From contig QENJ01000221.1 in the NCBI GenBank assembly GCA_013374505.1, positions 1-30,096 of the forward strand: a stretch of 30,096 bases of DNA, read 5' to 3'. The translations under genes and the position numbers were made by a program. Origin of the DNA: Candidatus Methanophagaceae archaeon (GTDB taxonomy: Archaea > Halobacteriota > Syntropharchaeia > Alkanophagales > Methanospirareceae). This document shows positions 1-8,039 of this stretch, piece after piece. How positions within the stretch are numbered: the first letter of the stretch is position 1; each line of letters begins with the position of its first letter. The notes beneath the pieces are model-generated. The model made no database searches. It was not told the origin of the DNA and saw nothing but the letters and a program-made list of their open reading frames with translations.

Positions 1-1
1 T

Positions 2-82
2 AATCGCTATGACATTGAGGGGATAGATGTGAAGGCAGGGCTAAAACCAAAGCGAAAAGCGAGAGGAAAGAAGAAGAAATGA
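2..82 (+). CDS. C-terminal end of an unidentified protein with a lysine/arginine-rich tail (partial)
   Basis: An open frame enters from the left edge and stops with TGA at 80-82. Only 26 residues are visible, ending in KPKRKARGKKKK. Such a basic tail is common in archaeal nucleic-acid-binding proteins, but nothing here identifies the family. It is reported because the frame is open from the window edge and the composition looks protein-like. It could be a chance open frame. Confidence 0.45.
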   Translation, partial: NRYDIEGIDVKAGLKPKRKARGKKKK

Positions 83-314
83 GAGAAGGCACAGAAGTTA
101 ATAGGGCAGCCAATCAACCTCTGGATCTCTAACGACCATGGGGCTTAACGGCTTACCCTCCTCCCTGACCCAACAAAGCACTATTTAGTGCTTCGGGGAA
201 GTATATTTTCATGGTATCAACCACGCCACACCCGAATGAAATCTGGTGCATCCCTGCTAAACACCCCCATCATCTCAAATATCCATTTTTGAATTTAAAT
301 ACCGCCTTTTTCTA
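83..314. other. Intergenic region with one perfect inverted repeat; no gene recognised
   Basis: No convincing coding frame was found; the 79-codon frame on the plus strand overlaps hicA and has no protein-like features. The G+C-rich stretch at about 105-170 was compared by eye with tRNA, SRP RNA, RNase P RNA and box C/D patterns, and none fitted. A perfect 8-bp inverted repeat lies at 176-193. Confidence 0.5.
176..193. repeat. Perfect 8-bp inverted repeat, 2-nt loop
   Basis: The arms AAGCACTA and TAGTGCTT flank TT. No T-run follows on the plus strand; on the minus strand the next bases are TTGTTGGG. It could be a transcription stop between the partial plus-strand gene and the minus-strand hicBA pair, or an operator. 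The sequence alone does not decide. Confidence 0.45.
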
Positions 315-536
315 TCATAACAACTCAACAAACTCTTCAACAGCCAATCCCGCATCTTTAATCAAACTCCTAAGCGTACCTCTCTTTAGCTCCTTGTGTT
401 TTGGCACAGAAAGCGTAGTGGAATGTCCAATTTTTTCCATGATGACATGATTTTTCGTTTGTCTACTTGCGACCCAACCAGCTTTACTGAAGGCTTTTAC
501 TGCTTTGTGTCCTGATATTACTGGTAACTTCGCCAT
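315..536 (-). CDS. hicA: HicA-family mRNA interferase toxin
   Basis: This 73-residue protein matches the HicA (YcfA) family in size and layout: a double-stranded-RNA-binding-like fold that cleaves mRNA when not bound by HicB. The diagnostic stretch is AGWVASRQTKNHVIMEK at residues 19-35. His30 sits where HicA proteins carry the catalytic histidine of their GSH-type motif; here the motif reads KNH. The region GHSTTLSVPKHKELKRGTLRSL is also typical. The start is ATG at 534-536. The gene lies 36 bp after hicB on the same strand, giving the common antitoxin-first order, so the two are probably co-transcribed and autoregulated. No truncation is visible. The pair may stabilise this genomic stretch or act in stress or phage defence, which is inference from the family. 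Confidence 0.88.
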   Translation of the reverse strand: MAKLPVISGHKAVKAFSKAGWVASRQTKNHVIMEKIGHSTTLSVPKHKELKRGTLRSLIKDAGLAVEEFVELL

Positions 537-572
537 TTACACGGCTATTTCTATCGCTTTTTCTTCGACACC

Positions 573-743
573 TTATAGCGCTCTCTGATTAATAACTTCC
601 ATACATCCCTGTATTGCATCTTTGATGTTTTCCAACGCCTCCTCCATCGTGTCGCCTTGTGAATGGCATCCCGGCAATGCGGGGCAGCTCACATTGTACC
701 CCCCATCTTCTAAATCTTCATTTATAACAACTTTAAATTTCAT
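573..743 (-). CDS. hicB: HicB-family antitoxin
   Basis: The product is 56 residues: MKFKVVINEDLEDGGYNVSC, then PALPGCHSQGDTMEEALENI and a short helix. The sequence from beta strand through PALPG to GDTxEEAxxNI is the hallmark of the HicB partial RNase-H fold that plugs the HicA active site. The frame is open upstream to a GTG at 801-803, but ATG at 741-743 is preferred. It begins exactly at the family N-terminus, and a TATA-like AAATATATCC lies about 26 bases upstream, predicting a leaderless transcript. No C-terminal ribbon-helix-helix or HTH DNA-binding domain is present, so autoregulation would need another mode or the palindrome at 754-764. It forms an operon with hicA. Confidence 0.88.
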   Translation of the reverse strand: MKFKVVINEDLEDGGYNVSCPALPGCHSQGDTMEEALENIKDAIQGCMEVINQRAL

Positions 744-753
744 TTTCTCGGCA

Positions 754-774
754 CCACTCAGTGGATATATTTTG
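754..774 (-). promoter_or_regulatory. hicBA promoter with an 11-bp palindrome
   Basis: On the minus strand a TATA-like element at 764-774 sits about 26 bases before the hicB ATG at 743. Directly between them is the palindrome CCACTCAGTGG (754-764), well placed to be an operator covering the initiation region. Assignment as operator is inference. Confidence 0.45.
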
Positions 775-886
775 ATATTAAAAAAGCTTTCCATATAAGT
801 CACTATACCCCGTACCTAAGCACAAGTGCCAATGACCTATACTACCCCTTTATCGTAGGATTATAAAAGCTTTTCGATTTTTTTTA

Positions 887-1247
887 TTATTTTTGATACT
901 TCCCTCCAAAAAGTTTGTTATAAAGCGTATTGTACCATGTTTTGTGCGCTTTCTCCTTTTCTTCATCTATCACCGGTACGGTATTTGCCTTTTCGTAACC
1001 CTTCTGCCCCGATATATACTTCTCCACCACTTCCCATCCATGCCCCACAGACTGCGAAGCGTTTTTGATAAAACTTTTCTTAAAAGTTTTGTGGTAGCAC
1101 GACGGCGTCCACAGGCGACCCGCGCACCACACCTTAAGCTGTGGAAATCTAGCCCTCAACAATTTGCTACTCCTCCCCTTTATCCGCTTCGCTATCCAGC
1201 TAACGGAATATTTAGGCGGATATTTAATGAACAAACAACGAATATTC
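887..1247 (-). pseudogene. IS200/IS605-family TnpA (Y1 transposase) remnant, 5' end missing
   Basis: The frame resembles the C-terminal two thirds of a Y1 HUH transposase, the single-strand transposase of IS200/IS605 elements. FIKYPPKYSVSWIAKRIKG, FPQLKVWCAGRLWTPSCYH and SVGHGWEVVEKYISGQKGYE follow the family order, and the last segment contains the catalytic-tyrosine helix. Intact enzymes have about 50-60 more residues and an HUH motif just before FIKYPPK. Here the frame reads RVLFIKYPPK, so the HUH histidines are missing, and the reading frame runs straight into the 3' end of gatE. No ATG is available; the first start-like codon is TTG at 1232-1234. An in-frame block of about 13 residues (KTFKKSFIKNASQ) interrupts CYH-SVGHGW and carries the hairpin at 1070-1090. 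No tnpB is adjacent. It is almost certainly inactive. Confidence 0.85.
1070..1090. repeat. Perfect 9-bp inverted repeat inside the TnpA remnant
   Basis: AAAACTTTT and AAAAGTTTT flank CTT. The repeat forms the core of the extra in-frame block that splits two normally contiguous parts of the transposase (CYH and SVGHGW). It could be a small insertion of a palindromic element. Confidence 0.7.
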
Positions 1248-3137
1248 TCAGCCCTCCGCCAGAACTGCCGCCACTTGCTCCTCCAATATTTTATTTAGCA
1301 CCTTGCCATCCACTTTTCCACGTAATTCCTTCATCACAATGCCCATCAGCGGCCCCACAGCCCTTACACCTTTATCACGTATGAAATCACGTTTCGTATC
1401 CACTATACCCACTATGAGCCGTGTTACTTCGGCCGTATCCACATTAAGCCCGATTTCTGTTATTGCCTGTTCCACACTCATATCCGGCTTGTTCGCCAGA
1501 AGCTTCAAAATCGCAGGTATTGCCTCCTTGCCAAACGCATTCGCCGCGAGTTGCTCGAACAAATCCATAAAATGCTGATTTGCCAGTGGCTCTACCTCTA
1601 CCCCGTCCTGCATCAGCTCGACCAACATATCGGTAAGTGTTCTGACGACTAACGTTGCTGATACATCCCCATACGAGTCCATTACGCGCTCAAAGAGCAT
1701 AAAATTAACGTTTCGTGAGATTTTATCCGCAAGTTCGTCATTCAACTGGAACTTGTCTTTATATCGTGCTTTTCTATGTTCAAACGTCTCGGGAAGGTGA
1801 GCTTCTATGTACTCCAGCTTTTGCGCTGCTATCTCTACCGGTGGCACGTCCGTCTCCGGATACATCCTTGCCGCCCCGGGTAGGGGACGCATATAAGCGC
1901 TGCTTCCGTTTGGTAACGCCCGTCTCGTCTCTTTTGGTATCCCCTGCATCGCTTCTTCCGCCCTTGCCATCACGGCATTCAACGCTTTATCCGCAGGTTC
2001 TCGCACCGCCGCCACTATCACCACGCAATCCTCTTCCGCAGCGTCAAACACACGTCGCAGATGCTCTACTTCGAGCTCGCTTATACCATACGCGGGCAGT
2101 TCATCGGTGTGCATCAAGCCCGCACCATACATCCGAGCGAAATCCGCGAGTTCACTACCAAAACGCCGCTCCGGCTGTATCTCTGTCCCAAGTATCCCCG
2201 CGAAACCATGCAGACAGATCCCAAATACGTGACCGCCCGCGTTTTTTATCACCTTTGAAGCCGTGCTCGCAAAAAAACACGATAAATCTTCTATTCGATG
2301 CTCAACCCAGGCACCCCTCGTGTTCAGCACTTCTTTTAGTTCTATAAGCTTTAACTGCCGATTTAGTTCGTTATTCACTATCTCACCTACCAATCTCAGG
2401 TTCTGAACGCCTTTTAGCTCTACACGAGCACCTTTTGCTATTGAAACGTTGATGTCCTGTCGGATCGTACCTAAACCGCGTTTTACCTTGCCCGTGGAGC
2501 GTAATATCATCCCGAGCTGCCCTGCCACTTTAGTCGCTTGTTCCGCAGATCTTATATCGGGTGCCGTGCAGATCTCCACAAGCGGAATGCCCAGTCGGTC
2601 TAACGAATAGACAACAGCGTTGCCTTCGGGTTCTAACTTCTGTGCCGCATCTTCCTCGAGACAAAGCGAATCCACTCTGACAGGCCCCTCATCCGTTTGG
2701 AGTACACCGTCAGTTGCAACCAACGCAGTTCTCTGGAATCCACATGTGTTCGAGCCGTCAATCACGATCTTTCGCATCGTATGAACCGCATCAAGCGGAT
2801 TCATCTTCAGTAGCAGCGCAACTTCCAGCGAGGTGTCTATCGCTTCCGGGTTCAACTCACTCGGCGGCTCTTCGTCATATTCCACCAGACACGTACTGTC
2901 GTAGCCCTTATACAAGAACGTCTGCCTATATTTCACCTCTTCAAGCGCTGCTGCATCCACTTCACCCATTTCGCTTTTTGTTGCCCTCAAATAGCGCTTA
3001 AAAGAGATTGAAGAGTCTTTCTTGTCACGCAGCCGCGTAGGGCAGTTGCAGAACAGTTTCGTGTGCGTGTCTAACTGCTGATGTATCTCCAGACCCGCTT
3101 TTAGTCCTACTTCTTCATAAGTTGTCTTCGTTGCCAT
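1248..3137 (-). CDS. gatE: Glutamyl-tRNA(Gln) amidotransferase subunit E
   Basis: GatE is the archaea-specific tRNA-binding kinase subunit of GatDE, which converts Glu-tRNA(Gln) to Gln-tRNA(Gln) in the cytoplasm. The 629-residue length is normal. The GatB-like catalytic cradle starts with AGLEIHQQLDTHTKLFCNCP (residues 14-33) and includes YDEEPPSELNPEAI and DGSNTCGFQRT. An AspRS-like GAD insertion lies at about 300-400 (GHVFGICLHGFAGILGTEIQ), followed by LPGAARMYPETDVPP (419-433). A YqeY-like tail domain (about 480-629) recognises the tRNA. The start is ATG at 3135-3137. The gene follows a phosphodiesterase gene by 11 bp on the same strand, so the two probably share a transcript. Its 3' end abuts the TnpA remnant. 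GatD is not in the window. Confidence 0.97.
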   Translation of the reverse strand: MATKTTYEEVGLKAGLEIHQQLDTHTKLFCNCPTRLRDKKDSSISFKRYLRATKSEMGEVDAAALEEVKYRQTFLYKGYDSTCLVEYDEEPPSELNPEAIDTSLEVALLLKMNPLDAVHTMRKIVIDGSNTCGFQRTALVATDGVLQTDEGPVRVDSLCLEEDAAQKLEPEGNAVVYSLDRLGIPLVEICTAPDIRSAEQATKVAGQLGMILRSTGKVKRGLGTIRQDINVSIAKGARVELKGVQNLRLVGEIVNNELNRQLKLIELKEVLNTRGAWVEHRIEDLSCFFASTASKVIKNAGGHVFGICLHGFAGILGTEIQPERRFGSELADFARMYGAGLMHTDELPAYGISELEVEHLRRVFDAAEEDCVVIVAAVREPADKALNAVMARAEEAMQGIPKETRRALPNGSSAYMRPLPGAARMYPETDVPPVEIAAQKLEYIEAHLPETFEHRKARYKDKFQLNDELADKISRNVNFMLFERVMDSYGDVSATLVVRTLTDMLVELMQDGVEVEPLANQHFMDLFEQLAANAFGKEAIPAILKLLANKPDMSVEQAITEIGLNVDTAEVTRLIVGIVDTKRDFIRDKGVRAVGPLMGIVMKELRGKVDGKVLNKILEEQVAAVLAEG

Positions 3138-3148
3138 CGCTTTACGTC

Positions 3149-3634
3149 CTATAATTTTAATATCTGCCCTTCTATCTCGTCTTCTAGCTTTAAAAGACCG
3201 TAAGTGCGGTATCTAGCTGGAAAAACTCCAGCTGCACTTCCCGGGTTGAAGTAAATTAGAGCCCCGATTCTTTTATTCACGGGCTTGTGCGTGTGACCAT
3301 AAATAATCAGGTCCAGATCCTCTCCGAGTTTTGTTTCCACTCGTTTCTCCACCCCGACAGGACTACCCCCTTCCGAAGGGTGGGTAATGCCAATTCGGAA
3401 CCCTTCGAGTTCAAGAAGCTCTTTCGTGGGGAGTTCGTCTTTGATTTCTTTTGAGTCCATGTTGCCATGAACACCTTTGAAATTGCCCATGTCCCGCAGT
3501 TGGTCAAGCAAATTTATGCTCGTGTAGTCACCTGCATGTATTATCAAATCTACTTCGTTTAGAGCTTCTAAAATACGGTTGGGCAAGCAGCCTAAATCCT
3601 CGGCATGTGTATCCGAAATTACGCATATCTTCAT
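3149..3634 (-). CDS. YfcE/MJ0936-type metallophosphodiesterase
   Basis: A 161-residue calcineurin-like phosphoesterase of the small archaeal MJ0936 type, with a di-metal centre that hydrolyses phosphodiesters; the natural substrate is unknown. All metal motifs are visible: DxH (Asp8, His10), GD (Asp36), GNMD (57-60), His85 in GITHPSEGG where many members have THG, and GHTH (113-116). NPGS follows at 130-133. The length equals the family norm. The start is ATG at 3632-3634. Upstream on the minus strand, an AT-rich AATATTTATATTT at about 3696-3708 can serve as a TATA box. The gene leads into gatE with an 11-bp gap. Co-transcription with gatE says little about substrate. Confidence 0.92.
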   Translation of the reverse strand: MKICVISDTHAEDLGCLPNRILEALNEVDLIIHAGDYTSINLLDQLRDMGNFKGVHGNMDSKEIKDELPTKELLELEGFRIGITHPSEGGSPVGVEKRVETKLGEDLDLIIYGHTHKPVNKRIGALIYFNPGSAAGVFPARYRTYGLLKLEDEIEGQILKL

Positions 3635-3754
3635 TTTTTGCTTTTTGTAACTGATTATGAATTACTGTGCTCCTGTTGCAAATGTAGTACGCAGATTAAA
3701 TATAAATATTGCGGTTTGTGTTTGTGAAAATCGTTGCTGATTGCAACCGAAAAA

Positions 3755-3763
3755 GATATAAAG
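3755..3763 (+). promoter_or_regulatory. TATA box for the fibronectin-III surface protein gene
   Basis: GATATAAAG preceded by an A-rich element lies about 27 bases before the ATG at 3786. This would give a leaderless transcript from 3786, or a leader of about 28 bases if translation begins at the ATG at 3813. Confidence 0.55.
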
Positions 3764-3785
3764 GCTTAATTCAAAATTAAAAGTT

Positions 3786-5519
3786 ATGTCTCAAAGGAGA
3801 AAGGGGATAAAAATGGGAATCCAATTTGGATTGAAAGTATTGATGGTCTCAATCGTCCTGGTGATGGTTGCAAGCAGCGTGGTGGTTGATACTAAAGGAA
3901 CAGAAGACGGTGGCGGAAAAGGTATTATCTCGCTTGAAGTACCATCTTTTGTCTCTATTGCAAGCGCGAGAAGCGGTGGTGGTGGCGGTAGCAATAGTGG
4001 TGATGCCACGCGAGAAGGAACACAAATCCTCGAAGAAGAAGCGGGAATATGTTTTCATACAAATGTACAGCAAGAAATTAATTTGACAGTGGCAAAAGAG
4101 GTGTACAGAAGGACAGAACATGAAACAGGAGACTATACCATTGGAGCAGTTGCACTTCCCGGCTATCCCGAGACGGAAGATGTGCATGTCTATGTTCACA
4201 AGGATGGTTGGATCGCGGCTTATTACCCGAATTACGAGCCCATCACGAAGATAATAGACTGGTTGGATTTTCTGTGTCCACCACCAAGGGATATAACCAG
4301 CACAAAACTTGAAGATGCAATATTAAAGATGTGTGACGGCGTCAATGTCACGTTGATCTGGACACAAACGAAATACCATGATTTCCGGGCACCGAATGCA
4401 GATAGGATGATGATTGTTACGGGTGCTCAGCGGGTGGGGGGTGAAAGGGTAGGAACATTCAAGATAGAGCTACCAGGTGACCTTTTGGTCGGTGAGCGGT
4501 CATGGTCACACTTTGCTGCAAATAGCAGTAATAGCTCAAGCCTGAGTATTGATGAACACACAATTAATAGTTTTGGGCCTTGCCGAGACGGTGTGGTAAC
4601 AAAATATGGAACGCTCACACAAACGCAACTGAATCTGGATGAGATACATACAGTCCGTCTCGGGCATGGTGACGGAATTTGGACGACAGGAGAAGCAGTC
4701 AGTGCAATTGCCCTCATATACCGAACCGGTGCATCACCGATCGAGATAGGTGAAAAATGCGATAGCTTATGGAATGTTCCTACAGAATATCCAAAAGAAC
4801 TCATAAACGACACAGTTCCACCAGTAATCACAAACGTAACCGTAACAGACATAACAACCGATTCTGCAACGATAAAATGGGATACCGATGAAATAGCATA
4901 TAGTGTAGTGAAGTACGGCAAAACATCAGGGGTTTATACTAAACTCGTGTGGAGTCCGCTATTTATAACGACTCATCTGATGGGCCTAACAGAATTGTTA
5001 CCCGGTACAAGTTATTATTTCGTTGTGAACAGCGCAGACCAAAGTGGGAATTGGGCGGGGAGTTCTGAATTTTGCTTTACTACTGAGGGTGCAGATGCGG
5101 TTTTCGATACGGGCGCACCCGTAAATCCATATCACAACATTCCCGGCACGCATAACGGCACAATCACACCAAATCAAACAATCGAGGTGGTCATGCTTTA
5201 CACGTATTCATGTCCGGGAACAGGTGGACACAGCGAATACATGAAAATATGGAATGAAACTGGTTGGAATGCGATTGCAAATTGGCACGGCTACAAAGAA
5301 GATTGGCACAATATCTCATTTGATACTTCTTCTTTCACACTTGTCGAAGGAGAAACTTACTATTATTCTATAAAGACCGGTGCCTATCCGCAAATTCACC
5401 ATACCGATAAACTCTCAACGCCTTGTGGTGTCATAACCTGTTCAGAGTTCATGGATGCGAATGGTAAAAGATATGACAATTGGATACCCGCCATCAAGCT
5501 GTTTCGTGTTGAAGCCTAA
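3786..5519 (+). CDS. Secreted cell-surface protein with a fibronectin type III domain
   Basis: This 577-residue exported protein starts with a basic n-region (SQRRKGIK) and a hydrophobic core (VLMVSIVLVMVASSVVV), a classical signal peptide. A glycine-rich linker (SARSGGGGGSNSGD, about 59-72) follows. The next 270 residues form an unrecognised beta-rich domain with HVYVHKDGWIAAYYPNYEP. A fibronectin type III domain spans about 340-432 (PPVITNVTVTDITTDSATIKW to SADQSGNW..FCFTTEG). The rest is a second beta-sandwich-like domain with many Tyr, Trp and N-x-S/T sites. There is no transmembrane anchor or sorting motif at the C-terminus. An in-frame ATG at 3813, with GGGGAT just upstream, is an alternative start. 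The gene stands alone between opposed neighbours. A role in adhesion or the cell envelope is inferred from architecture only. Confidence 0.85.
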   Translation: MSQRRKGIKMGIQFGLKVLMVSIVLVMVASSVVVDTKGTEDGGGKGIISLEVPSFVSIASARSGGGGGSNSGDATREGTQILEEEAGICFHTNVQQEINLTVAKEVYRRTEHETGDYTIGAVALPGYPETEDVHVYVHKDGWIAAYYPNYEPITKIIDWLDFLCPPPRDITSTKLEDAILKMCDGVNVTLIWTQTKYHDFRAPNADRMMIVTGAQRVGGERVGTFKIELPGDLLVGERSWSHFAANSSNSSSLSIDEHTINSFGPCRDGVVTKYGTLTQTQLNLDEIHTVRLGHGDGIWTTGEAVSAIALIYRTGASPIEIGEKCDSLWNVPTEYPKELINDTVPPVITNVTVTDITTDSATIKWDTDEIAYSVVKYGKTSGVYTKLVWSPLFITTHLMGLTELLPGTSYYFVVNSADQSGNWAGSSEFCFTTEGADAVFDTGAPVNPYHNIPGTHNGTITPNQTIEVVMLYTYSCPGTGGHSEYMKIWNETGWNAIANWHGYKEDWHNISFDTSSFTLVEGETYYYSIKTGAYPQIHHTDKLSTPCGVITCSEFMDANGKRYDNWIPAIKLFRVEA

Positions 5520-5535
5520 TAGTATTCCGCTATTC

Positions 5536-5551
5536 ATAAGACAGTTCTTAT
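5536..5551 (+). terminator. Weak hairpin after the surface protein gene
   Basis: ATAAGA and TCTTAT flank CAGT, 16 bases after the stop codon, followed by TGTTTGTT. The stem is short and A/T-rich. Archaeal termination relies mainly on the T-rich tract, so this is a tentative call. A second 6-bp inverted repeat (TCACCA/TGGTGA) lies at about 5564-5582. Confidence 0.35.
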
Positions 5552-5590
5552 TGTTTGTTCGCTTCACCATAAGTTGTGGTGACGCTCTTG

Positions 5591-5600
5591 ATTTATATAG
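5591..5600 (+). promoter_or_regulatory. TATA box upstream of the small acidic protein gene
   Basis: ATTTATATAG lies about 46 bases before the ATG at 5642. A transcript start near 5622 would leave a leader of about 20 bases carrying the ribosome-binding site GGTGAAAG (5627-5634). Confidence 0.5.
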
Positions 5601-5641
5601 TGCCAGAAAATTAAATATAGAGTATAGGTGAAAGAGTAACC

Positions 5642-6010
5642 ATGAGCGAAGCAAGACCAAAACCAAATATAAAAATAGTGAAGGACGTGGGATATAGAGT
5701 GATAATGAAAAATGAGGATGGTACACCAAGGCAAGTATTGAGGGGTTTCCTCAAAGAGGGAGACTATGGCAAATTTATCTCCGTCGAGACTCACTGGGTA
5801 CAAAAAATGGACGGCGAAAAGATAATAGATAGCCAATGGGCGAGAAAGACCTATACGTTCCCAGATGACCAAGGAAGGGCACATGAGAAGTGGAATTATG
5901 TAAAAGAGCTATTAGATATTGCTTTGGGTGTAAGTGCTGGCGGTAACATCGAAGAGGAAGTAGAAGAAGAATTCAGCGATGAACTAGAAGGACTTGATGA
6001 CGATTTCTAG
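5642..6010 (+). CDS. Conserved-looking hypothetical protein with an acidic C-terminal tail
   Basis: The 122-residue soluble protein was not recognised. Residues 8-100 look like a compact mixed alpha/beta domain rich in K, W and Y (FLKEGDYGKFISVETHWVQ; ARKTYTFPDDQGRAHEKWNY; VKELLDIALGV). The tail from about residue 104 is strongly acidic (EEEVEEEFSDELEGLDDDF), like the tails of small archaeal nucleic-acid-associated proteins. It has its own promoter and ribosome-binding site, and codon usage matches the flanking genes, so it is likely a real gene. It converges with the helicase gene, with 23 bp between the stops. No signal peptide, membrane segment or metal motif is visible. Confidence 0.75.
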   Translation: MSEARPKPNIKIVKDVGYRVIMKNEDGTPRQVLRGFLKEGDYGKFISVETHWVQKMDGEKIIDSQWARKTYTFPDDQGRAHEKWNYVKELLDIALGVSAGGNIEEEVEEEFSDELEGLDDDF

Positions 6011-6033
6011 TTCTTCATTTCTCGGTTGTTTTC

Positions 6034-7944
6034 TCACCACTTGAAGAACTCTTTGCAAAGGTCTTCTGCTTTATCCGTAAACGTCATATCGTAGTCCGGA
6101 GGAAGGCAGTTTTTATAGGGGTATTGTGCGAACCTATAATCCATCAGAACGATGATACAGCGATCGTGCTCGCTTCTTATGCCTCGACCAGCCGCTTGCA
6201 GCACCTTTGTAATCGCAGGGTAGAAATAACCGTAATGCCGTCCTTTTTCCGTTCCGTATTTACCTATATAATAACCTTCTATCGTTTTTACTTCCAGCGT
6301 TGGTGGGCTCAACGGCAACCCAACCACGATAATCGCCTTTAACGTATTGGATTCGTAATCCATACCCTCCGAGAACGACCCCCCCTGCACGGCAAGCAGT
6401 ACCTTAGAGAAATCATCCCGTAACATCTCGTACAATCGGTTTTTCTCGTCCTTGTTCATCTCTCGCTTCTCTACTATCGCTCTTCTTCGTACGTCATCAG
6501 GCAAATACGCGGAAATGTTTTTTAGTAACGCATAAGACGGGAAAAAGACTGCCATACCGCCTATCACATATTTAGCCACTTCGTCTATTTTATTAGCTAT
6601 ATTTTGGTACATCTCTTCTCCCCTTTTCGTGTATTTCGTCGTGAGCCCTTTTGTAACGACAATCAACCGGTTCTCCTCTGGAAATGGCGAACTGTACTCA
6701 TTCAAAACTATCTCTTTCCCTTTTAGTCTATCCGGAGCAGCGCCTAAAATATCGGCGTACATCTCGGTGGGGCATAACGTGCCGCTCATCAGAATGGTTG
6801 CGTGTGCCTTTGCGAATATCGGTTCGCTTACTACCGAAGGGTCGAGCAGTTTAAAGAAAAGGGTAGGATTATCCTGCTGCGAGACAGAAAAAATCCGCAA
6901 ACATTTCTCTTCTGTCTGCCAGCTATCGAAGAAATCAGCCATAGTGAGGATATTCCTCTGCAGCGTCTCTTTCTCCGCTCGATATTTTGTGTTTTTTGTG
7001 CCACTATCAAAACCCTCGGCTATGTGTCTGAGCGATTCTATGAACTCGGCATAACTCATCGCATCTATTCGCCGCCTAAACACCGTCTCCAACTCATCCA
7101 GCAGAAAATTACGCTCCACACGTATCTCGGACTTATTCTGCTTCACCGCTTCCCGGGTCAATCGTTTAAACATCATTTCTAACTGCAGGAGGTTATCGTA
7201 CATCTCCCGGTTCGTGGTCCGAATCCCTCTTGCTGTTTCTGATATTACCTTCATACGCAACTCACTGCTGAGATTGTTTCTTATACGGTCCGGGAGGTTA
7301 TGTGCTTCGTCCACGATTACAATAATGTCTTCCAAGCCCGTTTCTGTCTTTTCCAATACCCGTTCGGCAATGTCGTGCGAAAATAGATAATTGTAGTCAC
7401 AAACGAGTACATCCGCACTTTTACTTGCATCCAAAGCCGCTTTATATGGGCATATCCCGCGGGTGGTGCACCAACCACATAATTCTTCCACGTGCATTAT
7501 CTCCTCTTTTATACCCCGTATCGCATCTTCGTCCTGTTTCATGAAATAGCGACATCTTTTGTTCTTCTGCTCGTACTTGCAAAACTCGTTGAATAGCGAA
7601 TAGAACTCCCGGTAGATAGATACCGCTCGCGGACACATGGACTGCTTCGACGTGATGTCCACAGCCACGACATCCAAATTCACACGTTCTTTCATCAACC
7701 TGAGCGTATCAATAGCGATTTTATGCTGGCTCTTTTTGGAAGTGAGAAAAAACAGGGTCTTATCATTCTCGATGGCATATTGCAATGCGGGAGCGAGCAC
7801 AGCAACGGTTTTCCCTATACCCGTAGGCGCATGTGCAATGAGAATTCCACCGCTGTCCACAGCGTGTTGCACATCTTCCATGAACTCTTTTTGCCCCGCC
7901 CTTACCGAGGGGAAAGGGAATATGGAGTGATTTTTTTCGGCCAT
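6034..7944 (-). CDS. XPD/Rad3/DinG-family Fe-S DNA helicase
   Basis: This 636-residue superfamily 2 helicase would unwind DNA 5'-3' using ATP. Walker A is APTGIGKT (39-46) and Walker B is VDEAH (211-215). Between them four cysteines, Cys104 (SMCPRA), Cys122 (FCKY), Cys131 (RCRYF) and Cys165 (ICPYKAA), fit the XPD 4Fe-4S cluster pattern. Late motifs include SGTLCP, GGSFSEGMDY and QAAGRGIRSEHD (motif VI). The frame is open 36 codons further upstream. The ATG at 7942-7944 is preferred because MAEKNHSIFPFPSVRAGQKEF matches the usual N-terminus and the extra upstream residues are low-complexity and hydrophobic. The gene is divergent from mmp5. Archaeal XPD proteins act in DNA repair; DinG-like members resolve R-loops or G-quadruplexes. 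The exact role here is open. Confidence 0.93.
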   Translation of the reverse strand: MAEKNHSIFPFPSVRAGQKEFMEDVQHAVDSGGILIAHAPTGIGKTVAVLAPALQYAIENDKTLFFLTSKKSQHKIAIDTLRLMKERVNLDVVAVDITSKQSMCPRAVSIYREFYSLFNEFCKYEQKNKRCRYFMKQDEDAIRGIKEEIMHVEELCGWCTTRGICPYKAALDASKSADVLVCDYNYLFSHDIAERVLEKTETGLEDIIVIVDEAHNLPDRIRNNLSSELRMKVISETARGIRTTNREMYDNLLQLEMMFKRLTREAVKQNKSEIRVERNFLLDELETVFRRRIDAMSYAEFIESLRHIAEGFDSGTKNTKYRAEKETLQRNILTMADFFDSWQTEEKCLRIFSVSQQDNPTLFFKLLDPSVVSEPIFAKAHATILMSGTLCPTEMYADILGAAPDRLKGKEIVLNEYSSPFPEENRLIVVTKGLTTKYTKRGEEMYQNIANKIDEVAKYVIGGMAVFFPSYALLKNISAYLPDDVRRRAIVEKREMNKDEKNRLYEMLRDDFSKVLLAVQGGSFSEGMDYESNTLKAIIVVGLPLSPPTLEVKTIEGYYIGKYGTEKGRHYGYFYPAITKVLQAAGRGIRSEHDRCIIVLMDYRFAQYPYKNCLPPDYDMTFTDKAEDLCKEFFKW

Positions 7945-8020
7945 CTTTATACGTATATAGGGATAGTCTTTGAAATGAAGAAGAGAAGCTAAACTTTTTG
8001 TTTGTAAGAGACTTGTTAAA

Positions 8021-8039
8021 GAAATATATGAAATATATA
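8021..8039. promoter_or_regulatory. AT-rich divergent promoter between the helicase and mmp5 genes
   Basis: GAAATATATGAAATATATA contains TATA-like elements readable on both strands. On the plus strand it sits 30-48 bases before the mmp5 ATG (8069), whose ribosome-binding site is GGAAGG (8055-8060). On the minus strand it would give the helicase a leader of about 50 bases. Confidence 0.5.

Noticed and set aside
83..200. Possible SRP RNA, RNase P RNA or tRNA in the G+C-rich stretch, because of motifs such as GGGTCAGG and GGGTAAGCC on the minus strand
   Set aside because: The conserved SRP helix-8 GGAA tetraloop arrangement, the RNase P core motifs and a T-loop/cloverleaf could not be laid out.
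893..1384. 163-codon plus-strand frame across the TnpA remnant and the gatE end
   Set aside because: Low-complexity Pro/His/Phe-rich translation opposite two recognisable genes; an antisense shadow.
1715..2347. 210-codon plus-strand frame inside gatE
   Set aside because: Antisense shadow of a strongly conserved gene, with no domain-like features.
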